Shown here piece by piece: positions 56,701-64,000 of a stretch of DNA of 64,000 nucleotides; the stretch's first letter is position 1, and the number at the start of each line of letters is the position of its first letter. The stretch lies in the NCBI GenBank assembly GCA_963971425.1, contig OZ020518.1, positions 12,530,190 to 12,594,189 on the forward strand. The letters run 5' to 3'. Origin of the DNA: Bryoerythrophyllum caledonicum. Its lineage: Eukaryota; Streptophyta; Bryopsida; Pottiales; Pottiaceae. Made by a program: the position numbers and the translations under genes. The notes under the pieces were generated by a model. The model did no database searches. It was not told where the DNA came from and saw only the letters and a list, made by a program, of their open reading frames with translations.

Positions 56701-57357
56701 TTCATCTTCTCCTTGTGGATGTCGGGAATAAGATGATCTTTTTAATATATCCATAGTTATTAAAAAAACTCTAATCTTTAAAATCCATGTGGTCAACTTC
56801 TAGAATTTCTTTTCCATATCTTTTGGAAGTACATCAAGATCCCACTATTAAGAAACTTAGCAACTTTCATAGTGTTTTTGGTAGAAAATAGTAAAGATTC
56901 AACAAAAATCTCACCAAAAATCCAAATGATTGTTGAATGGAAAACCCTGACTCCTTTGAAAGCACTCATTTGGTTCCTGTATGTACGGAAATGTTACTCT
57001 TTTCTTGCTGTGTGCACAGGGCTTTCCTTTTCCGCCAGAAAAAGAAGGAGCCCTGATTATTACTACACTGATTTTGATGTTTTGTGTAGTGATTTGAAAG
57101 AGCTACAACTTTTTCCTTTCGACGAAGATTTTTACTGAGAGTATACACTAAGAGGGTGATCATTGTCAAGATTGTTGGTAAAACATATTCATCAAGAGTA
57201 CAAACTTATAGCATTTATAAATCATATAACGTGCCTTCACTAAGCTTAAAATTTAGAGTACAACAGCTACAGCGTTTTTCATTATCATATTTTCGTTCAA
57301 TTCTCACCGAAGTAGATATCGTCAACGAAATCATCAACGAAGTCATCTTTCGTTGCC
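53761..57357. other. Long intergenic stretch, no gene
   Basis: AT-rich sequence with frequent stops. It contains a run of 20 A at 55827-55846 and a telomere-like tract at 56110-56168. A short 68-codon plus frame at 56192-56398 follows the latter without recognisable content. Confidence 0.45.
56110..56168. repeat. Degenerate interstitial telomere-like repeat
   Basis: GTTTTAGGGTTTAGGGTTA, then CGAGGGTTTAGGGTCTAGGGTC: four to six degenerate copies of TTTAGGG on the plus strand. This is the plant telomere unit, here internal to the chromosome or serving as a telo-box-rich promoter element. Confidence 0.75.
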
Positions 57358-58944
57358 TTGGAGAATGAGGCACTCAAATGGCATTCGCAGAACATGAGCT
57401 GTGGCGATGGCGATGATGCCGATCTAGCACTTCCTTCGCAGCGCAAGCCATGTCCGAAGCTGCTCTGGATTCCAGAAGCAGCACCACGATTCCGCCTCGC
57501 GCTGAGGATGGGGTATCGTGATATGAATGTGGTAAATGCTACTTTAGTATTCTCTTCTTGGTGTTGAAACTCTAGGTCACGGCTTCTTTCCTTTTTGGGT
57601 GTCATGGAATTCCCGGTGGCGTGGGATGAGGTCTTTTGGTGAGGCTGCGACGTTGGTGGTGGATTCGTTGAGGGTTCTTCGTTTTAGGGTTTGTGGTTGG
57701 ACGTGTGGGGCAGTGCACCAGTTTGTTTGGCTGTTACTTGATCGGGTTGGCTGGAGTTTTCATTTGCCTCCAGGATTGTTAGCTTAGGATCTCGAAGCTG
57801 GGTTGTTACAGCTCCTTTTCTGATGTGTCGTTTGTTGTTGTTGCTGCTGCTGCTGCTACAGGTCGTTTGATGCGAGATTGGGCGACGGCGATGGTTTAAT
57901 TTGGTTGTATGGTTTTGATTGGGGTCGGAATTCGGATAATTTTTGGGGTATTGAAGTTTGCACAGGTTTCTCTGGCTTCATGTGGAGTTTGGCTCTGACG
58001 AGTGAGTCCTCTTTTCCATGGTTGCCAATTGAAGGTTATGTGGGAGGGCCTGTGTTTGATTCAAGCACCCACTGCCTCTTCTGTCTCAGTTGAAGAGCTT
58101 CTGTTGAATGTTTTGAAATTCTACTAGATCGTTCTAGAGAAATTTGGGGCGGTTAGCGTTTGTGCAGCTGTGAAGGTTTTCGTGCAGGTCAAGGAAAGTC
58201 GGTTCTTTCATATGTATATGTATTACAGGGACTGTCGAACGTTTTGGCTTCTTTAATAACAGTAGTCTATAGAGAGTTTCTTAGTATTCGAGGAGTGGTT
58301 GGCTCAATTTCGTTTCGAGGCTCACTCCCACTCTCTATTGCAGCTTCGAGCTTTGAAAATTGACCAGCTGTCGAAGAACATCGCCCTGGATTGAGTGTGA
58401 ATACAGAGGATTCCATGGGTTCTGCTACGGTTTCTTCACTTCTTAGTCATCCTTCTCAGAAGTACCACGTACGCCTCTCAACTCATCGTTTCAAATTGTG
58501 TTCTTATCAATGATTTTATCAAGATTCTTATGTTGAAAAGTTCTCGTAGTTTTTGTTTTAGGTTCATCTAATAATTTCCTCTTTTTATTCATCGTTCAGT
58601 TTCTCTTCTTCGAAATCCACTTCTTATTCGTATTGATTCAGTGAAATCTACGTCTTGTTGGTTGGTTCTTTTTCAACTCAATCATAACCTCTAAATCCTG
58701 GTAAAAAAATTTATGATTGATGGATCATTTTTAGGTGAAAGTATACCTTCAATTTAATAACTTCCAATTTTATACTGAGGGTTTCTGGTATATGTGGTGA
58801 TGGAACGATGGGCTTTCCGTGCGGACAATAATTTGCTTCAATATTGTCTGCAGAGAAGGAGATTGACATTTAAACCACTGGTAACAGCGAAAGCAGAGAA
58901 GTGACGCACCGCTTGGTCGGGATTGTAGCAACCAGCTGTGTACA
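57358..58944 (+). promoter_or_regulatory. Probable upstream/leader region of the PRT1-like gene
   Basis: GC content rises here. An open stretch at 57358-57567 includes KPCPKLLWIPEAAPRFRLAL, vaguely like the start of a GARP/Myb domain (KPRLxWTPELHxRF), and ends at TG|GTAAATG. No second half of such a domain is found, so I do not call a gene. A (GTT)n(GCT)n microsatellite lies at 57834-57857. Untranslated exons of the downstream gene may lie here. Confidence 0.3.
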
Positions 58945-60426
58945 ATGGAGACGCACGACGATGTGGAGCAGTTCCAGTGTATCATCTGTTTGGAGCTCGT
59001 GTACAAGCCGATCGTGCACGCATGTGGCCACCTATTTTGTTTCTGGTGTGTGCACAGGGCCATGGACGGCGCGTACAAGAATCTGTGCCCTCTCTGCCGC
59101 CGACCCTACATGCACTTCCCGCGCATCTGTGAGCAACTGCACTTTGTCCTGCTCAAAGCCGTGCGCGACAAGTACCTGGTGCGGGCCAAAGAGGTCCAGG
59201 AGGAGGAAGCGCAGGGGGGCATCTTCTCTCCCGAGATTCAATTGCAACCGCCTCGCATCATCACAAACATGCGGCTCGACGTCATGATGGAGGAAGCGTC
59301 CTCGACTAGCACCGACACTGCGATGTCTTTCGAAAGTGCCTGCCTCTCGACTTCGTCCAGCAGCAGCAACGACGACCCAAACCCGAACCTCATGGTCTCT
59401 TCCAAAGGCAAGGCGCCCATGCCTGAGGAAGGGGGAGGAGCATTTCCTGCAGAGGAGTTGCCTGGGGAGACTGAGGACATCGCGCCGCCAGACTTCAGCG
59501 TGACGACCCTCGACCTGGCTTGCTTGCACTGCGGCAACCTGTTGTACCGACCGTTGGTGTTGAACTGCGGCCACATGTTTTGCGAGCACTGCGTGGTGGT
59601 CGGTGACGACAACGCCGTCAGCTGCCCCTCGTGCAAGGCAGAACATCCGGGGATGTTCCCGCAGGTATGCTTAGAGCTCCACCACTACATCGACCGAGTT
59701 TTCCCTCTCGAGTATGCGCAACGGTCTCTGCAAGTGGCCACGGAGGAAAGGGAACGACCCCCCAACCGACCGCCGCTGCCTCCGTCAGAGCCGCAGCAGG
59801 ACTTGTTGCTGAAGAGCCAGATCAGGAGATGCCTGCCGGGACCAGTGCACCGCGCCGTCGGCTGCGACGGCTGTGGCATGATGCCCATCATCGGGAAGCG
59901 CTTCAGGTGCCAGGACTGCCCCGAGGCCATCGGCTTCGACCTGTGCCAGAAATGCCATGAATCTGGCTGCGTCGTGGGCAGGTTCAACCAGCGCCACACG
60001 CCTGAGCACCGCATGGAGGAGGTCCGGCTCCCCAGCCGCGGCATCGCACGCCAGCTCCTGGACGTGATGGCGAACCGCAGCATCAACCTCCTGGACTTTC
60101 GTGCCAACGACTGCAACGAGGCCGAGGCGCTGCAGATCTTGCTCATGCAGCACCGCCTCGGCAGCGAGAGTAACGGGTTGGAATCGTCCGCCGCTCAAGC
60201 TGCTGCTCCATCTGCTGTCGAGGAGATCACCGACGACGCTCTGCAAGACGGCGGTGATCATCACGAAGCGTATGTTTTGCACGACGGCGACGATCACCAC
60301 GAGGCTTTCATGCTCAGCCACGGGGAAGACGGCGGGTTCGACGACCCCGACGATGAGAGCGAGTTCGAGGCTTTCAGCCGCGACGACGAGGACATGGATT
60401 TTTTCCGCGTTGTTTTCCACTCGTGA
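58945..60426 (+). CDS. PRT1: PRT1-like E3 ubiquitin ligase, two RINGs plus ZZ
   Basis: Single-exon frame of 493 codons from METHDDVEQF. RING 1 (Cys12, 15, 27, His29, Cys32, 35, 48, 51: QCIICLELVYKPIVHACGHL), a Ser-rich linker (115-160), RING 2 (Cys193, 196, 208, His210, Cys213, 216, 227, 230) and a ZZ finger (about 301-358: Cys307, 310, 322, 325, 334, 337, His351, 355). This order and the phrases YKPIV, FPRICEQL, VLNCGHMFC and RFNQRHTPEHR are those of Arabidopsis PRT1, the N-recognin for proteins with aromatic N-terminal residues in the plant N-degron pathway. All zinc ligands are present. The C-terminal ~90 residues are very acidic and carry a doubled DGDDHHEA unit. Codon use is strikingly GC-rich compared with the AT-rich flanks. 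Confidence 0.93.
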   Translation: METHDDVEQFQCIICLELVYKPIVHACGHLFCFWCVHRAMDGAYKNLCPLCRRPYMHFPRICEQLHFVLLKAVRDKYLVRAKEVQEEEAQGGIFSPEIQLQPPRIITNMRLDVMMEEASSTSTDTAMSFESACLSTSSSSSNDDPNPNLMVSSKGKAPMPEEGGGAFPAEELPGETEDIAPPDFSVTTLDLACLHCGNLLYRPLVLNCGHMFCEHCVVVGDDNAVSCPSCKAEHPGMFPQVCLELHHYIDRVFPLEYAQRSLQVATEERERPPNRPPLPPSEPQQDLLLKSQIRRCLPGPVHRAVGCDGCGMMPIIGKRFRCQDCPEAIGFDLCQKCHESGCVVGRFNQRHTPEHRMEEVRLPSRGIARQLLDVMANRSINLLDFRANDCNEAEALQILLMQHRLGSESNGLESSAAQAAAPSAVEEITDDALQDGGDHHEAYVLHDGDDHHEAFMLSHGEDGGFDDPDDESEFEAFSRDDEDMDFFRVVFHS

Positions 60427-62869
60427 GGTGCGGATCCAGTGTTCTCTCGCTCTTCAGATGATCATGTACAGACTGTATGGTTGAGGAATTCAAAGCTGTC
60501 AACAGATTGGTCTACTTTCTACTTTCTCCAGCCTAAGAGTGTATCAATGAAATTAGTGAATTGTAGCGAAATAGTGCGAGGTTTTTTTGTGTTTTTTGAT
60601 GCATATATTAATCAGAAGTGTGAGAAAACGATGCTGGTGAAAACGAGGGTAGATTGAGAGTTCCGATTCAACTGCATTTGCTATTGCAAAGGACTGAAAC
60701 GTTTACTTACATGGTAGATTCTAGAAGTGAATCCGAGATCGGTATTGCAAAAAGTTTACAGGGTCATGAGTTCTACACTTGGAGGATGAAGAATGATGAG
60801 CTCCAATGGCTGAACTTTGTGAGTTTGCTCCTGTTTCTCATCAATTACCGTGAAAACTTGAAGGAAGATGAGCTTATCATCTCAACGTCTTCGTGGAAAA
60901 CGCTCCTAAAACAAACAGTAAGATATGGCGACCCAAAACCGACCACCAGCCCAATACCGCCAACTTCTGCAGCCAAATGGGAAATCACAAAGGAAACTAT
61001 GCAATTCAACCCCTAAAGGACAATTTGTGCTTCTTGAGTACCCTAAATATTGAAGATAAATTTTTGAAAATTTTACTAAGAATAGGAATACAATTTATCT
61101 TTGTGAGGATTTTTTTTTTTTTTTTGGACTTAAGAGAAAAAATTATGGTGCTTCAAACATCAAATGCTTGAGTCTTGGGGAATTGGGAAGGGGATTGTAG
61201 GGCTGAACAATACAACTTTTTGAGGCTGGCAATAGTGAAGGGAAGTATTTAGCAGCCTTGAGTGATTTTACTTCAAAATGTATAGAAATCAAGGTTTTTA
61301 AAATATTTTAAACATTTTCTCCCTGATTGAAGAAGTTATGATAATTTCATGTACCATTTAGATTTTAGATTCAACAAATATTAATTTAAATAAGAATAAT
61401 ATGGCTTTGCTAAAGAAATGGTAGCATTCTATACCCCTAGTCATTAGAGGACCTTTTTTCTTATCCTAAATCCCTCCGTTATTTGTAATTTTTGGTGTGC
61501 AATGACCTAACATAACATGGAACATAGTTTCATAAAATTTATGCAATGTGCAATAGAAAAATATGCTACTATCATGAGTCAAAGTACATTGACCCGGTCC
61601 ACGTAGGAAAGAGAAAAACTATACTATGCGTCTCAAATGCATGTATTTTACAACCCGCTCGGTAAAAATTTACAAAGTTTTTCTAGAGCCTTCTTATGAT
61701 ACTAAACTTTGACATCCTACGTTTGAAACTAGTTAAATTTTGTCTCAATGAATCTAATAATATCTCATATGAAAAAGGCAAATTTGGGGTGGTTTCGGTG
61801 AAACATAGTCACTATCTTTTAGGGGATAATCTCAAAGGTGCGAAATTGATACGGAATTCAATAGTCCAAAATCTACCAAAACACCTAATTGCATTGCAGA
61901 GTATGTAGTACTTATCATGGGCTAGTTGGAATTTTGTGCCCTTTCTTTTGCAATGGTAAGAACTGACAGTGAGTGAGAGAGAGTAGGCATGTTTTGCATG
62001 TTTTAAAATTGCACGTGCATGATGAGACTTTTCAATAAGGCCACTAATGAGTGAGGTGGAGCAACCCAAAACTAGCCATCTTCATGACCCTTAACGGCTA
62101 CTGAATATTTCTAGTTACAGCTATTCAAAATTTATAATGACTTATCCGTGTTAGACTTCACTATTTTATGCTCAATCTACATAACAATTTTGAATAGTAG
62201 TACTATTATGGATTGCTTTATTTCAGGTTATTACACCACATATATATATTTATTGGTCAATGCACAAATCATGTGCGGACAATCTACATTTCTTCATTGA
62301 AGTCTAAAAATGGTATGGAAGTGAGCGATATTGGGTCATTAGTCAATTTTAAGTTGTCCCACCTTGATTACTACAAATTAGTTAGTAGAAGAAGTGTGGA
62401 CTACATCCATCATCTCCAATAGACAGTAGGGATTTATAGTGAGGAAGGGAATTCATTGAAGGTACAAACCTTCCTTTAGTGTACAATTAGTATAATGTGA
62501 AACTTAGGGGTCGGAAAGTATGAGCTTATTGATGACATGACATGTGACATGTCAGTTCTTCATTTGGAAAGGGCGTGTGATACAATCACAAAATGCTAAT
62601 CAAAATACCATTGATTGGAAATTATTACAACTTGGTAAAATCTTCAATAATTTTGAGATTTTGCAAAATGGATAATATTTTGGGTGTTATTGTTACACGC
62701 ACTATAAAAGAAATATCATGTCTATTGGTATTTAATTTCAAAACTTCACACATGGAGTGTAAAATAAAGTAGCTTTCATGACTACAGAAAGAAAATCTTG
62801 GAGTATTTATAAAAAATAAATATCAAGGAGTTTTAGGAATGACTAGGATTTTAACTTTTAACTGACTTA
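60427..62869. other. Intergenic, no gene recognised
   Basis: The first ~150 bases should be the 3' untranslated region of the PRT1-like gene. The remaining AT-rich sequence has scattered short frames (60654-61016, 61696-61908) without recognisable domains. No transposon ends are seen. Confidence 0.45.
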
Positions 62870-63515
62870 ACCCCTAAGGTACCAAGACAGTTTTACACCA
62901 AAAACACTTCAAAATTGTTGGATTCTAGTGCAATGAATAAAGAAGGAAACCAAAAAAAATATTTTTAGTTCTGACCGTAGGATCTCAATAAAGGCTTATT
63001 AAGTAATACATGTACAAAATTTCATAAACTTTGACCGCACGGATTGAAAGATTATAGTGTTTGAAGTCAAGCAAATGGTTCATTTTCTTCCCTGCGTATA
63101 GTGGATCAACAGACTTTGACTTCACTTGGTGTAAAAAATTTTCATTACACAAGGTCTAAATCTATTACCATCTTGTTAAGCATGATGTTAGCTCCTTACA
63201 CACCAATTTTTAGAGGTAGAGACGGGGTGTAGCATATTCAAAACAAGTGTGCAAGGAGTGGAGGCTCGAAATTTGTTAATTCACACTTTAATTTTTTTTG
63301 AACTTAATATGTTTTTGATTAATAATCCGAATGGTTGATAAGAAGGTTTACAGTACATATTGTTGTGGAAAAAATAAAAAGTGAAAAATATGAAGATCTC
63401 TAGGTTTTATGTGGAAAAGAAGAAGTTTTTTTGGTACCTTGCCCGACAATGAGTGACAATGTGTGAAAATGTTTGACTTGGGTTGGTATGCTATTTTTTA
63501 CTAAAGACAAGAACT
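62870..63515. repeat. Dispersed repeat, copy 2
   Basis: This copy matches 1050-1690 in the same orientation and, in reverse, 1697-2015. It begins TTAACCCCTAAGGTACC. About 300 bp to its right (63803-63823) an inverted-looking TTGGTCCTATAGGGGTTAA occurs, so the full element could end near 63823, giving about 950 bp, similar to copy 1. It is non-coding. Confidence 0.65.
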
Positions 63516-64000
63516 TTTTTTTGACAACATGAAAGGAAATAATATTACTTGCGAGTACTGAAAATCTCACTTTCAATAGAGTGTCCTATCAAAAGTTTTT
63601 GGAGGTGCCCGATGTGCCCGCCCTCCCCATTTAAAATTCAAAACCCTATAACTTTTTCACCAAATGTCCAATTTAGGATTTTTTTTTTTCCCACTAAGCT
63701 CTTGGTAATGTCTTTCTACTGTGGAAATTTCAAAGAAGAATGTTGGAAATTGACACCATAGGAACTTGACCGAACTTTCAAAAAGCCCATTTTTGACACT
63801 TGGTCCTATAGGGGTTAATGAAGAACGAAAAGGGTACCCCTATCACTTTTAACAAATTGGTAAGAATCAGCGAAAAAGTTTTCACTGCACAATAACGTCG
63901 TCCAATTGTCACCGACCGAAAACACCACAACCCAAACATATCGTCAACGAAGGAGATATCGTCAACGACGTCCTCATAGGTCCGCCTCAGCAATGGACGA
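63516..64000. other. Window end, no gene called
   Basis: AT-rich sequence. The last 65 bases carry two copies of ATATCGTCAACGA, a word that also occurs at 57316-57326. The window edge cuts whatever this belongs to. Confidence 0.35.

Noticed and set aside
57358-57567. Fragment resembling the start of a GARP/Myb domain
   Set aside because: Only KLLWIPEAAPRF resembles the family; the recognition helix is absent downstream.
59032-59646. Long minus-strand frame opposite the PRT1-like gene
   Set aside because: A shadow of a GC-rich coding exon; the plus strand has three complete zinc-binding domains.
63803-63823. TTGGTCCTATAGGGGTTAA as a definite terminal inverted repeat of dispersed repeat copy 2
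   Set aside because: The match to TTAACCCCTAAGGTACCAA is imperfect and nothing inside the right end matches the left arm, so the boundary is only a possibility.
1-64000. tRNA and rRNA genes
   Set aside because: I found no segment with the paired arms and T-loop consensus of a tRNA, and no rRNA-like sequence; a dedicated scan could still find a diverged one.

Overview
The window is nuclear DNA of a plant-type (streptophyte) genome. The evidence is spliced genes with GT-AG introns, a PRT1-like two-RING plus ZZ ubiquitin ligase, a CYP22-type spliceosomal cyclophilin, an HVA22-family gene, degenerate plant telomere-like TTTAGGG tracts, and CACTA, Copia, Harbinger-like and pogo-like elements. A clear TRPC4AP/TRUSS orthologue suggests an early-diverging lineage rather than a familiar angiosperm, but that is inference. 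One 200-N assembly gap lies at 693-892.

Left part (1-6.2 kb): a GC-rich repeat block, the gap, a foldback dispersed repeat (1045-2015, second copy near 62.9-63.5 kb), then the most unusual locus. This is two same-frame open stretches (2448-3128 and 3150-6128) separated by one TAA inside a telomere-like sequence. The large product has a ParB-like 'VDGQH' segment followed by a region laid out like a beta-class N6/N4 DNA methylase in which the catalytic and SAM motifs are replaced. I read it as a plant ParB/methyltransferase-like pseudoenzyme.

Transposon-rich part (6.2-29.3 kb): tandem repeats, an 80-bp CACTA-like foldback, a decayed integrase-core gene (8444-10257), an unrecognised decayed multi-exon gene (13.36-16.59 kb), a fragment of the HVA22 gene bounded by 19-bp inverted repeats (17819-18538), a gag-like reading frame split by a CACTA element (20695-23313, TSD GAG), and a tandemly duplicated ~1.2-kb unit split by a second CACTA (25156-27585, TSD AGG, 26-bp perfect TIRs).

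Gene-bearing part (29.4-60.5 kb): HVA22-like gene (+, 7 exons, 29979-32310) convergent with a CYP22/PPIH cyclophilin (-, 6 exons, 33233-35059); a dead Copia element (-, 37.1-39.5 kb) interrupted by a pogo-like element with a TA duplication; an intronless GNAT-like acetyltransferase (-, 40130-40801); a Harbinger-like MITE; a PHF5A/Rds3 pseudogene with several internal deletions; 49 bp further, an intronless DHX35-type DEAH helicase (43811-45871); a 13-exon TRPC4AP orthologue on the opposite strand (47532-52899); and the intronless PRT1-like E3 ligase (58945-60426).

Four host genes or relics (PHF5A relic, DHX35, CYP22 and, indirectly, their neighbours) concern the spliceosome; two (TRPC4AP, PRT1-like) are ubiquitin-ligase substrate receptors or E3 enzymes. 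I see no operon-like logic. The rest is intergenic and mobile-element sequence. All exon models were read by eye from splice sites, reading phase and family knowledge; no searches were run.
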